Source: JAWVFM01 sp963739355
GTDB taxonomy: Bacteria > Actinomycetota > Thermoleophilia > Solirubrobacterales > 70-9
DNA length: 64,000 nt
Assembly (NCBI GenBank): GCA_963739355.1
Contig: CAVUAD010000007.1
Span: forward strand, 248,001 to 312,000
Direction of reading: 5' to 3'
The translations under genes and the position numbers were made by a program. Below, one piece after another: positions 20,188 through 28,680 of the stretch. Each line of letters opens with the position of its first letter. Within the stretch, counting starts at the first letter, position 1. The notes under the pieces were generated by a model, which worked only from the letters and a program-made list of their open reading frames with translations, ran no database searches and had not been told where the DNA came from.

Positions 20188-21570
20188 CTAGCGCTCGAAG
20201 GCCCCGCTGTCGGGGTGCTTGTCGCGCTTCTCGCCGCGCTGGTCGTTCTTGGTCGCCGTTGCCTTGACCGCGGCGCCGATCGCGGGGCTCGACTTCTTGA
20301 GGCCCAGCGTCCGCGTCGGGCCGCCGTTCGTGTCCAGCGGCTCGAGCTTCGGATCCTTGTTCAGCACGTCGAGCCCGACGAATCCGCCGCAGGCGCTCGG
20401 CGTCTGCACAACGTTGCCGCCCCCGGAGGCGAACGTCCCGCCGCAGTCGTCGTTGTCGTTCCCGGCCCGGTTCTTGCCGATGATCGAGTTCTCGAGGTTG
20501 AAGGTGCCCAGCGCAACGCCGATTCCGCCGTCCACCCCGGAACCGTTGGTGTCGCGGTCCGCACGGTTCTTGGCGACGGTGATGCCGTTGGCGGTGGCGG
20601 TGGTGTTCGAGGAGTAGATGCCGCCGGCGTCGTCGGCCGACTGGTTCGCGTCGAACGTGGAGTCCGTCAGCCCCACCGTCGAGAACTCGACCTCCATGCC
20701 TCCACCGGTTCCCGCCTTGGCGATGTTGTTGTTGATCGTGCTCGCCTCGATCGTGCTCGGCGGCGCGTTGTACAGGTATACGCCGCCCCCCGTGGTCCCG
20801 GCGGTGTTGGCCGCGACGGTCGTCTTCTGCATGTGGAGTGCCGCTGCATCAAGGGAGATCCCGCCACCGGCGCCGGTGGTCTTGTTGTGGTCGATCGTGC
20901 TGAGGGCGATGTTGACGGTCCCGTTGAACGCGAAGATGCCGCCCGCCCCTCCCGAGCTCGTGTTGTTGCTCACGATGACCTGCTTCAGGGTCAGGCCCCC
21001 ATCGGCCTCGATTCCGGCGGCCGCCTTCCCCTTGTTGCCGATCACGGCGCATTTGACGAGGGTCAGGTGAGACGCTGTGGAGAAGATTCCTGCGCCCGAG
21101 GGGATGATGATCCGCTTCGTCGGGTCCAGAGGCGGGTTCTTGCCGCCGATGATCTTGAGCTTCAGGAGCTTCGTCGGGTTGCCGGGCCCGACGATCTCGA
21201 GAACACGATCAAGGCCGTTCGCGTCGATCTTCGCGCGGCCCTTGCCGATGTGCTCGATCGTCACCGGGTCGGTCACGTCGAGGTCGCCGCGGTCGTTCCC
21301 GTTCTCGCCGATCCCGCCGGTGTTCGCCCGCGACAGCTTGTAGTTGCCGCCGCGCAGCCCGACGATGTCGGCGCCCGGGTTCGCGTTGGCGGCGCTGATC
21401 GCCTCGCGCAGCGAGCAGTCGTGCTTGGTGCAGCCGTTCGGCGCGGGATCGGCGTGCTGGGTCACGCGAAACGTCTTGGCGCCCGCACCAGCGGCCATGG
21501 CCAGGCTCGCGAGCACGACCACCATCGCTGCCAGAAATCCCCCGTGTCGCCTGCTCACCACTCTGTCCAC
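20188..21570 (-). CDS. secreted CSLREA parallel beta-helix protein
   Basis: 460 residues. Signal peptide about 1-31 (basic RVVSRRHGG, hydrophobic FLAAMVVVLASLAMAAGAGA, cleavage near AGA-K). Then the CSLREA box (CSLREAISAANANPGADIV, about 50-68) and repeated right-handed beta-helix rungs with many Asn/Thr/Gly: NNTSSGGAGGIFAFNGT, HNKTTGAGGGISLDA, NTAGTTGGGVYLYNA. Proteins of this type are cell-surface or secreted and often adhesive or polysaccharide-binding; no enzyme active site is visible. Convergent with the B12 subunit gene. Confidence 0.85.
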   Translation of the reverse strand: MDRVVSRRHGGFLAAMVVVLASLAMAAGAGAKTFRVTQHADPAPNGCTKHDCSLREAISAANANPGADIVGLRGGNYKLSRANTGGIGENGNDRGDLDVTDPVTIEHIGKGRAKIDANGLDRVLEIVGPGNPTKLLKLKIIGGKNPPLDPTKRIIIPSGAGIFSTASHLTLVKCAVIGNKGKAAAGIEADGGLTLKQVIVSNNTSSGGAGGIFAFNGTVNIALSTIDHNKTTGAGGGISLDAAALHMQKTTVAANTAGTTGGGVYLYNAPPSTIEASTINNNIAKAGTGGGMEVEFSTVGLTDSTFDANQSADDAGGIYSSNTTATANGITVAKNRADRDTNGSGVDGGIGVALGTFNLENSIIGKNRAGNDNDDCGGTFASGGGNVVQTPSACGGFVGLDVLNKDPKLEPLDTNGGPTRTLGLKKSSPAIGAAVKATATKNDQRGEKRDKHPDSGAFER

Positions 21571-21694
21571 GCCTCTACCTCGTCCTTGATCGGAAGCTTG
21601 GGCAATCCTATAGCCAACGCGGTGCCGGTACGTGGTCTTTTTCGTAGCTGCTGGGGTTTTGGCCGGTTCGCGATGGGGTATCAGGAGACCTCGA

Positions 21695-21710
21695 TTGACT
21701 AGTCAGTCAA
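21695..21710. promoter_or_regulatory. operator-like palindrome upstream of the etf operon
   Basis: TTGACTAGTCAGTCAA: perfect 6-bp arms TTGACT / AGTCAA around AGTC, 92 bp upstream of the etfB start in the 230-bp divergent gap. It overlaps a possible promoter (GTCAAC at 21706, TAAGAT at 21728, 16-bp spacer). The form fits a TetR-family repressor such as those controlling fatty-acid degradation genes; the regulator is not identified. Confidence 0.45.
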
Positions 21711-21801
21711 CGTTCCACGATCGTCGCTAAGATTCGCGCCCGCTACGGCCGGACCACCCGCTCATCGCCGGCCGCGAACTCACTCCAAGGAGGCCTAGGA
21801 C

Positions 21802-22593
21802 TTGAAGATTTGCTGCTTGGTGAAGGAGGTTCCCGACGCCGCAGTGCAGAAGCGGATCGACTCCTCGACGATGCGGCTGGACCGCTCGGGCGAGAAGAAC
21901 CTCAATCCCTTCGACACGCACGGCATCGAGGCCGCGATGCAGATTCGCGAGGGCGGTGTCGCCGAGGTCGACGAGATCGTCGCCGTGACGATGGGGCCCG
22001 ACTCCGCGGTGCGCGCCCTCCACAAGGCTGTCGCGCTCGGCGCGGACCGCTCCGTGCACCTCTCCGACGACCTCCTCGCGGGCTCCGACGTCTGCGCCAC
22101 GGGCTACGCCCTGGCGAAGGTCCTCGAGTCCGAGTCGCCCGACCTGGTCCTGCTCGGCCAGCAGTCGGACGACGGCGAGTGCTACACGATCGGCGCGGTC
22201 GTCGCGGACCACCTGAAGATGCCCTCGCTGACGCAGGTGATCAAGATCGACGTCGCCGAGGGCAAGCTCACCTGCGAGCGCCAGGCGGAGTACGGCTACG
22301 ACACGGTCGAGGTCGACCTGCCCGCCGTGATCTCCGTTGGCGACGCGATCAACGAGCCCCGCTACCCGTCGCTGAAGGCGATCATGGGCGCGAAGAAGAA
22401 GCCGCTCGACTCGAAGGCGACGCGCGACGTCGGCATCGACGGCGGCGAGGTTGGCGAGAACGGCTCGAAGACCAAGGTCCTGGCGATCAACCCACCGCCC
22501 GCCAAGGAGGCCGGCGAGATCATCGAGGACGAGGACACCAACGAGACGGTCGAGAAGATCGTCGCCTGGCTGGACGAAAGGAAGCTGATCTGA
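21802..22593 (+). CDS. etfB: electron transfer flavoprotein beta subunit
   Basis: 263 residues from TTG, with AAGGAGG at 21787-21793 deciding the start. Begins KICCLVKEVPDAAVQKRID; the AMP-binding and subunit-interface parts are seen in NPFDTHGIEAAMQIRE, VTMGPDSAVRALHKAVALGADR and the ETF-beta signature ERQAEYGYDTVEVDLPAVISVGDAINEPRYPSL. Partner of the alpha subunit encoded 58 bp downstream. It accepts electrons from acyl-CoA dehydrogenases. Confidence 0.95.
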   Translation: MKICCLVKEVPDAAVQKRIDSSTMRLDRSGEKNLNPFDTHGIEAAMQIREGGVAEVDEIVAVTMGPDSAVRALHKAVALGADRSVHLSDDLLAGSDVCATGYALAKVLESESPDLVLLGQQSDDGECYTIGAVVADHLKMPSLTQVIKIDVAEGKLTCERQAEYGYDTVEVDLPAVISVGDAINEPRYPSLKAIMGAKKKPLDSKATRDVGIDGGEVGENGSKTKVLAINPPPAKEAGEIIEDEDTNETVEKIVAWLDERKLI

Positions 22594-22651
22594 TGATGAG
22601 CGACGTAAGGCGCGAAAGCATGTTTGCCCGCCTGGCAAGGCAGGTGTTCTG

Positions 22652-23626
22652 ATGCCTGGCATTCTTGTCTACGCCCTGCACGACGACGAGGGCAACTTCA
22701 ACAAGAACTCCCTGGGCGCGATCTCGGAGGCCGCGAAGCTGGCCGGCGAGCTCGGCTCGGAGGCCGCGGCCGTGGTCGTTGGCGACGTCGCCGACGACGC
22801 CTGCGCCTCGCTCGGCTCCTACGGCGCCAAGAAGGTCTTCCGGGCCAAGGAGGTCTCCGACGGCCTCGCGCAGCCGATCATCGACGTGATGGCGAAGGTC
22901 ATCGGCGACAACGGCTACGACTACGCCCTGTTCGGAGGCGGCCTGCTCGGGTTCGAGATCGGCGCCGGCCTGACCGCGCGCCTGAACGCGGGCGTGACCA
23001 TGGAGGTCACCGCGGTGAAGGTCGACGGCGGCAAGCTGATCGCCGAGCGCCCGGTCCTTCAGGACTCGGCCATCGTCGACGTCGGCTACGTCGGCGAGCC
23101 CGGCATCATCATCGGGCGCCTGAACTCGTTCGACACGAACGAGTCCGGCGACGGCGCGGCCGAGGTGGTCGACGTCGACGTCGAGCTGTCCGAGTGGTCG
23201 TCGAAGGCGCGCATGGTCACCCGTGGTGAGCAGCGCGGCGCCGACGTCAACATCGAGGACGCCGACATCCTGGTCGGCGGTGGGCGCGGCCTCGGCGAGG
23301 CCGACAACTTCAAGCTCGCCGAGGACCTCGCCGGAGCCATGGGCGGAGCCGTCGCGGCCACCCGCGCGGTGGTCGACGCCGGCTGGTACCCGTACGCGGC
23401 GCAGATCGGCCAGACGGGCAAGACCGTCGCGCCGAAGCTCTACCTCGCCGCGGGCATCTCCGGCGCCATCCAGCACAAGGTCGGCATGCAGAGCTCCGAG
23501 AACATCCTCGCGATCAACAAGGACCAGAACGCGCCGATCTTCGAGTTCTGTGACCTCGGCGTCGTCGGTGACCTCCACAAGATCATGCCGAAGCTCACTG
23601 AGGCCATCAAGGCGAAGAAGGGCTGA
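22652..23626 (+). CDS. etfA: electron transfer flavoprotein alpha subunit
   Basis: 324 residues. The N-terminal domain is GILVYALHDDEGNFNKNSLG. The C-terminal FAD domain has DADILVGGGRGLGEADNF, GAVAATRAVVDAGWYPYAAQIGQTGKTVAPKLY and AAGISGAIQHKVGMQSSENILAINKD, all classic ETF-alpha signatures (about 205-300). Part of an etfB-etfA-ETFQO operon. Confidence 0.95.
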   Translation: MPGILVYALHDDEGNFNKNSLGAISEAAKLAGELGSEAAAVVVGDVADDACASLGSYGAKKVFRAKEVSDGLAQPIIDVMAKVIGDNGYDYALFGGGLLGFEIGAGLTARLNAGVTMEVTAVKVDGGKLIAERPVLQDSAIVDVGYVGEPGIIIGRLNSFDTNESGDGAAEVVDVDVELSEWSSKARMVTRGEQRGADVNIEDADILVGGGRGLGEADNFKLAEDLAGAMGGAVAATRAVVDAGWYPYAAQIGQTGKTVAPKLYLAAGISGAIQHKVGMQSSENILAINKDQNAPIFEFCDLGVVGDLHKIMPKLTEAIKAKKG

Positions 23627-23630
23627 TGAA

Positions 23631-23705
23631 GCAGGTAGCACGTAGCAGGGAGAGGCCTCGGTTCGCAAGTCGCTTTCTACCTGCTACCTGCACCCTGCTA
23701 CCTGC
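23631..23705 (+). repeat. inverted and direct repeats between etfA and ETF-QO
   Basis: The 8-mer CTACCTGC occurs at 23677, 23684 and 23698 and its complement GCAGGTAG at 23631. GTAGCAGGG (23642-23650) pairs with CCCTGCTAC (23693-23701). The whole 88-bp gap between the two operon genes can fold on itself. Confidence 0.6.
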
Positions 23706-23714
23706 TGATTCGAA

Positions 23715-25415
23715 ATGGCAGTAACCCCCGAAGAATTCCCCCCGCCTTTCGACGAGCGCTCGCTCGTTGTCGAGCCGACCGATCCTGAGGACGAGCGGAT
23801 CGAGGTCGGCGTTGCGATCGTCGGCGGCGGGCCCGCCGGCCTGGCCTGCGCCAACCGGCTGCTGGACCTCCTCGCAGACGAGCCGGAGCTCATGGAGAGC
23901 CTCGGCGAGGTGCCGGTCGCCGTGGTCGAGAAGGGGAAGGTCTGCGGCGCCCACGCGCTCAGCGGCGCGAACATGAAGCCGGACGCGATGCGGGAGCTCT
24001 TTCCGGATCTCGACCCGTCCGACTGGCCGTTCGCCTACCAGGAGGTCACCAAGGACGGGGTCTACCTGCTGACGAAACGGGCCGCGCTGCCGCTGAAGCC
24101 CGAGCCGCCGAACTTCCGGAACCACGGGAACTACGTGATCTCGGTCTCCAAGCTCTCGCGGTTCCTCGCCGAGCAGGCCGAGGAGAAGGGGGCCTACATC
24201 CTCACCGAGACCGTTGCCGACAAGCTTCTGGTTTCCGACCGGATCGTCCGCGGCATCCGCTCCGGCGACCGCGGGCGCGGCAAGGACGGCGAGGAGCTCG
24301 GCAACTTCGAGCCCGGCTCGGACCTGGTCGCCAAGCACACCGTCCTGGCCGAGGGCACGCTTGCCCACCTGACCCAGGCTGCGCTCGACTACTTCGACCT
24401 CCACGGCTCGCTGCCGGTGCGCTGGGAGCTGGGAGTCAAGGAGGTCTGGAAGGTCGAGAAGCCCCTCGACAAGGTGATTCACACGCTGGGCTGGCCCCTT
24501 CGCAAGCGGGCGAAGCTGAGCGAGTTCGGGGGCAGCTTCATCTACCCGATGGGGGAGGACAAGCTCTGCGTCGGCCTCGTGGTTGGCCTCGACTACACCG
24601 ACTCGACGCTCTCCGTCCACGACCTTCTCCAGCAGCTCAAGACGCATCCGTTTATCAAGGACATGCTCGAGGGCGGGGAGCGCGTCGCCTGGGGCGCAAA
24701 GACGATCCCCTCCGGCGGCTACTTCTCGATGCCCCGCAGCCTGAGCGTGCCTGGCATGGCGATCGCCGGGGACGCCGCGAACATGGTCAACATCTCGACC
24801 CTGAAGGGCGTCCACTACGCCCTGTACGCGGGCATGTACGCGGCCGAGGCGATCTTCGAAGCGCTGAAGAACGACTCCGTGAACCTCGACGGGTACGACG
24901 AGCGCGTCACGAAGTCGGCAATCGAGGCGGACCTCTTTGAGTCGCGCAACATGCGCGCCGCCCCCTCGGGCAGGAACTTCTTTGTAGCCGGTGTGCTCGG
25001 TTCCGCGATGATCGCCACCAAGGGCCTTTTCCCGGGTGGCAAGTGGGAGTACGAGCCCGACACCGAGGTCGAGATGACCGACGGGGGAGCGAATGAGGAC
25101 TACCCCAAGCCCGACGGCAAGCTCACCTTCGGCAAGCTGGACTCGGTCTTCCTCTCCGGCAACGCCACGCGCGACGACGCGCCCAACCACGTGAAGATCC
25201 AGCAGCGGGTCCCCCGCGAGCTCGCAAAGACCTGGGTCAACCTCTGTCCCGCGCAGGTCTACGAGATCCCCGAGGACCAGCTCGCGAACGGGTCCCCGGC
25301 GGTGGACGTCCATGTCACCGCCTCCAACTGCGTGCAGTGCGGCGCCATCAACGCCAAGGGCGGCCGCCTGACGATGCCCGAGGGCGGCGACGGCCCCCTC
25401 TACCAGGAGGTCTGA
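23715..25415 (+). CDS. electron transfer flavoprotein:quinone oxidoreductase
   Basis: 566 residues. FAD site VGVAIVGGGPAGLACA (about 32-47) and a second GDAANMVNISTLKGVHYAL segment (about 355). The membrane-surface quinone domain lies between, and a C-terminal ferredoxin-like Fe-S domain begins CPAQVYE (Cys511). Next comes NCVQCGAINAKGG with Cys539 and Cys542. The family motif is C-x2-C-x2-C here, but residue 545 is Ile, so one of four expected cluster cysteines is missing. It passes electrons from ETF to the quinone pool. Confidence 0.92.
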   Translation: MAVTPEEFPPPFDERSLVVEPTDPEDERIEVGVAIVGGGPAGLACANRLLDLLADEPELMESLGEVPVAVVEKGKVCGAHALSGANMKPDAMRELFPDLDPSDWPFAYQEVTKDGVYLLTKRAALPLKPEPPNFRNHGNYVISVSKLSRFLAEQAEEKGAYILTETVADKLLVSDRIVRGIRSGDRGRGKDGEELGNFEPGSDLVAKHTVLAEGTLAHLTQAALDYFDLHGSLPVRWELGVKEVWKVEKPLDKVIHTLGWPLRKRAKLSEFGGSFIYPMGEDKLCVGLVVGLDYTDSTLSVHDLLQQLKTHPFIKDMLEGGERVAWGAKTIPSGGYFSMPRSLSVPGMAIAGDAANMVNISTLKGVHYALYAGMYAAEAIFEALKNDSVNLDGYDERVTKSAIEADLFESRNMRAAPSGRNFFVAGVLGSAMIATKGLFPGGKWEYEPDTEVEMTDGGANEDYPKPDGKLTFGKLDSVFLSGNATRDDAPNHVKIQQRVPRELAKTWVNLCPAQVYEIPEDQLANGSPAVDVHVTASNCVQCGAINAKGGRLTMPEGGDGPLYQEV

Positions 25416-25471
25416 GAGCGCCACCGCCGGAGCCTCTCGGCCCCGGCGGCATACGGCGCTCAGCGCCCGTC

Positions 25472-25876
25472 CTACGTGATGTGGAAGACGAGTCGCGCGT
25501 TGTTGTGCTTGACCGGGTGGACGCGCATGGTCCCCGTGACTCCCTCGAACTTGCGCGTGCCGCCGATGATCGCCGCGTGATTGCCGAACCCGTCGACCTT
25601 GATCTTGCCGTTGGCGAAGATGGCGACGGCGCGGATGCGGCCGTTCTTGTTGAACACTGCGTGGAACTTGCCGCGGATCTGGCTGTGGTCGCTGGCCTTC
25701 AAGAGCACGCCTCGGATCGAGAAGCGGTTCTGGCCGACTCGGCTCTCGTGCGTTGTCTTGGCGAACACGGTGATCGTTCGCGGCGAGATCGCCCGCTGGC
25801 TCGTCGCGCCGGCCGTTGCGATCAGCGCCAGTGAAACCAGCGCCGCGAGTGCGCCCGCGGTGAGGATCCTCTTCAT
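25472..25876 (-). CDS. small secreted beta-barrel-like protein
   Basis: 134 residues; the ATG at 25876 is preferred over one four codons earlier because GGAGGT lies 4 bp before it. Signal peptide KRILTAGALAALVSLALIATAGA. The mature part is beta-rich with spaced glycines (GKFHAVFNKNGRIRAVAIFANGKIKVDGFGNHAAIIGGTRKFEGVTG), reminiscent of allene-oxide-cyclase/dirigent-type barrels, which often read IxGGTGxFxGxxG. Function unknown. No cysteine. Confidence 0.65.
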   Translation of the reverse strand: MKRILTAGALAALVSLALIATAGATSQRAISPRTITVFAKTTHESRVGQNRFSIRGVLLKASDHSQIRGKFHAVFNKNGRIRAVAIFANGKIKVDGFGNHAAIIGGTRKFEGVTGTMRVHPVKHNNARLVFHIT

Positions 25877-25942
25877 CTGTACCTCCACCTCCCTGCTCGG
25901 GTTTGGTAGCTGCCTCCACCCTAGTCCAACCGGAGACCTGGC

Positions 25943-26560
25943 ATGGTTCGCGTCCTGGGCGAGCTTGACGCAGAGCGGACGGTTGACCTACGCAACGGCT
26001 CGCACGTGATCGTCCGGCCGGTGCGCCGTGACGACAGGGACGCGATCCGCGATGCGTTCGAGCACCTCACCTCGGAGTCCCGCCACAGTCGCTTCCTCGG
26101 CCTGATGGACACGCTGAGCGAGGCGCAGCTCCGCTACCTGACGGAGATCGACCATCGCGAGCACGAGGCCCTCGTTGCCTTCGAAGCCGATGGACGCCGA
26201 GTGCTGGGCGTGGCCCGCTTCGTGCGTTCCGCGGACGACCCGAGGGTGGCGGAGGCCGCGGTGGTGGTCGCCGATGAGTGGCAGGGCGTGGGTCTTGGGA
26301 CCGCGCTCTGCCGGCTCCTGGCCGATCGCGCTCGGGAGGAGGGCATCGAGCGCTTCGAGGCAACGCTCCTCGCGGGCAACGATCGCGTCCTCCACCTGCT
26401 CGGCGCGCTGGGCCCGTTGCGGGTCGTGAGCCGCGACGGGCCGACGATCACGGCCGAGGTCGGACTGCCGGCGCGGGGAGTGGGCGAGCACATGCGCGGC
26501 GTGCTGCGCACGGTGGCGAGGGGCGAGGCCGAGCTCGCTCCGCGGGAACCGCGGGACTGA
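25943..26560 (+). CDS. GNAT family N-acetyltransferase
   Basis: 205 residues. The N-terminal strand is VIVRPVRRDDRDAIRDAFEHLTSESRHSRF and acetyl-CoA-binding motif A is VVVADEWQGVGLGTALCRLLADRAREEGIERF (QGVGLGT, about 113-119). This subgroup resembles the C-terminal acetyltransferase part of protein-lysine acetyltransferases of the Pat type, but lacks any cyclic-nucleotide domain. Substrate unknown. Confidence 0.82.
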   Translation: MVRVLGELDAERTVDLRNGSHVIVRPVRRDDRDAIRDAFEHLTSESRHSRFLGLMDTLSEAQLRYLTEIDHREHEALVAFEADGRRVLGVARFVRSADDPRVAEAAVVVADEWQGVGLGTALCRLLADRAREEGIERFEATLLAGNDRVLHLLGALGPLRVVSRDGPTITAEVGLPARGVGEHMRGVLRTVARGEAELAPREPRD

Positions 26561-26569
26561 GCCGCGCGC

Positions 26570-28627
26570 TCAGCTCTTGCCGGCGGTGACGTACTGCCTG
26601 GCGTCGCCGCGGTAGGCGAACGCGTGGGCCGCCAGCTTCGGGTTCGCGACGATCATCCGGCAGAAGGCCTCGACCACATCCGGGTCGAACTGCTTGCCCG
26701 CGAAGCGCCGCAGCTCTTCCAGCGCCTCCTCCTGTGACTGGGGCTTGCGGTACGGCCGATCCCCCGTGATCGCGTGGAAGGCCTTGCAGACGAAGATGAT
26801 CCGCGCCGCGAGCGGGATCTCGTGGGCAGCGATGCCGTCTGGATAACCTTCCCCGTCCCAGCGCTCGTGGCTGGCGCGGACGATGCGGGCGACTGGCACC
26901 AGGGCGGGAGCGGAGGAGAGGATCCTGGCGCCGAGGATTGTCTGCTGGCGGACGATCTCCCACTCGTCCTCGTCGAGCGGCCCCGGCTTGTTGAGGATCG
27001 CGTCGGGGATCGCCACCTTGCCGATGTCGTGGAGCTCGGCCGCCTGCCCGAGCGTCAGGAGCTCCTGAGGATCGAGGCCCAGTTCGTGGCCAACGCCCAG
27101 CGCGAGCTCCCGGACCAGGACGACGTGCTCGCGAACGGCCGGCTGGCGCTCGAAGAGGGTGCGCAGGAGCACCGCCTTGGCCTGCCCTCCCGCCGACACG
27201 CGCCTGAAGTCCTTCTGCTGGTACATCCGCTGGTCGGCGACCGCCAGCGCATCGGCAACCGTTGTCGCCTCCGACGGAATCTGCACGGTTCCGAACGAGC
27301 TGCCGATCTCGAATCCCTCGCCCCGCTCGCCGAGCGCCATCGTGCACGCGGCCACCGCCGACGGGTCGCCGTCGGACGGCAGGAGGGCGCAGAACTCGTC
27401 GCCGCCGACGCGGTACGCCTCGCCGCCGGCGTTGCGGGCGCTCACCGCGAGGCGCCGGCCGAGCCGCGCCAGGAGGATGTCTCCGGCGGGGTGGCCGAAC
27501 GTGTCGTTGTAGAGCTTGAACCCGTCGAGGTCGAAGAGCGTCAGGGACCTCGGGCTCGATAGCCCATTGGCGTCCGCCAGGTCCCGGTCCAGCTTGAGCC
27601 GGTTGCCGAGCCCGGTGAGCGGGTCGGTGCGGGTGCGCTCGAGCAGGCGCTGGTTCTCGATGAGGCCGAGGACGAGCCGCAGCGAGATGACGACGATGGA
27701 GCTCCAGATCAGGACCTCGGCGGCACGGACCTCGTTGAAGAGGCGCTCGTAGCCGCGCAGCGCGAACGCCACCGCGGCGAACAGCGCAGGGGCCGAGGCG
27801 AGCCACCACCCGCGCCGGACGCCTCGGGCGACGACGCGGTTCGGCTGCCAGGCGGCGAGCGCGACGAGGACCGCGGACGCGGGCCAGAGGAAGTCGAGAG
27901 TGCCGCCGTTGACGTATGTGCCCGCGGCCACCTGGTAGGAGTAGATGCCGTCGGCGACCGCGGCGACGGCGAGTGCCGCGACCAGCAGCGCCCACGCGCG
28001 GCTGACCCGCCAGCAGGTGACCGCGAGGACGGCGACCACGAAGCCGAGGAGGATCGTGTCGCCAAGCGGGTAGGCGAGCGGGATGGCGTTGTGCCAGGCG
28101 CTGCCGCCGAGCTTCTCGAGAACCGGGCTAAGCAGGAACTGGGTCGCGATCGCTGCGACGACGAGGCCGCCGCTGAGCCCGTCGAGCCAGCTGTTGCGGT
28201 TGACGGACCCGGTGGCGCGCAGGAGTAGAACCAGGCCCGCGCAGACCAGGGGGTAGTAGGCGAGGTAGAGGACGTCGGCCGGGGAGAAGCTCGGCGGGTT
28301 CGCGGCGTTCGCGATCACCGCGTTCCAGTAGATGTCGCCTCCGGCCGAGGACAGGAGGCCGAGGCCGATCAGCGCCCACGCGACACGCTCGCCGTTCCCG
28401 ACCCGGACACGGGCAAGGCACAGAAGCCCGGCGCCGACCATGAGGCCGTCGTAGAGCCAGGTGTCGAAGAGCTTGCTGTTCGGGGTCCCGAGGCCGAAGA
28501 TCGTGTGAGCACCGAAGATCGCGAGCCCTGCCACGAGCACGCCGAAGCACGCACGCAGGATCGGGCCGTGCCGCAATCCCGCTGCAGGCACGGGAACGCC
28601 GGACATCCTCGCCGCGGGTACTTGCAT
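26570..28627 (-). CDS. membrane GGDEF/HD-GYP cyclic-di-GMP signalling protein
   Basis: 685 residues. The first 330 hold about nine membrane helices forming an unnamed sensory module. A GGDEF domain follows (about 335-490) with the intact YRVGGDEFCALL motif and the substrate segment FDLDGFKLYNDTFGHPAGD, then an HD-GYP phosphodiesterase domain (about 500-665) with ELHDIGKVAIPD and SHERWDGEGYPDG. Both sites look active, so it could make and break cyclic di-GMP. It is a single gene with no partner nearby; an upstream GNAT gene converges on it. Confidence 0.9.
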   Translation of the reverse strand: MQVPAARMSGVPVPAAGLRHGPILRACFGVLVAGLAIFGAHTIFGLGTPNSKLFDTWLYDGLMVGAGLLCLARVRVGNGERVAWALIGLGLLSSAGGDIYWNAVIANAANPPSFSPADVLYLAYYPLVCAGLVLLLRATGSVNRNSWLDGLSGGLVVAAIATQFLLSPVLEKLGGSAWHNAIPLAYPLGDTILLGFVVAVLAVTCWRVSRAWALLVAALAVAAVADGIYSYQVAAGTYVNGGTLDFLWPASAVLVALAAWQPNRVVARGVRRGWWLASAPALFAAVAFALRGYERLFNEVRAAEVLIWSSIVVISLRLVLGLIENQRLLERTRTDPLTGLGNRLKLDRDLADANGLSSPRSLTLFDLDGFKLYNDTFGHPAGDILLARLGRRLAVSARNAGGEAYRVGGDEFCALLPSDGDPSAVAACTMALGERGEGFEIGSSFGTVQIPSEATTVADALAVADQRMYQQKDFRRVSAGGQAKAVLLRTLFERQPAVREHVVLVRELALGVGHELGLDPQELLTLGQAAELHDIGKVAIPDAILNKPGPLDEDEWEIVRQQTILGARILSSAPALVPVARIVRASHERWDGEGYPDGIAAHEIPLAARIIFVCKAFHAITGDRPYRKPQSQEEALEELRRFAGKQFDPDVVEAFCRMIVANPKLAAHAFAYRGDARQYVTAGKS

Positions 28628-28680
28628 GTCCTTTGTATCGGCCTGTAGGCACGCGTTCTAAAGCCGTGACGCCTGATTGG

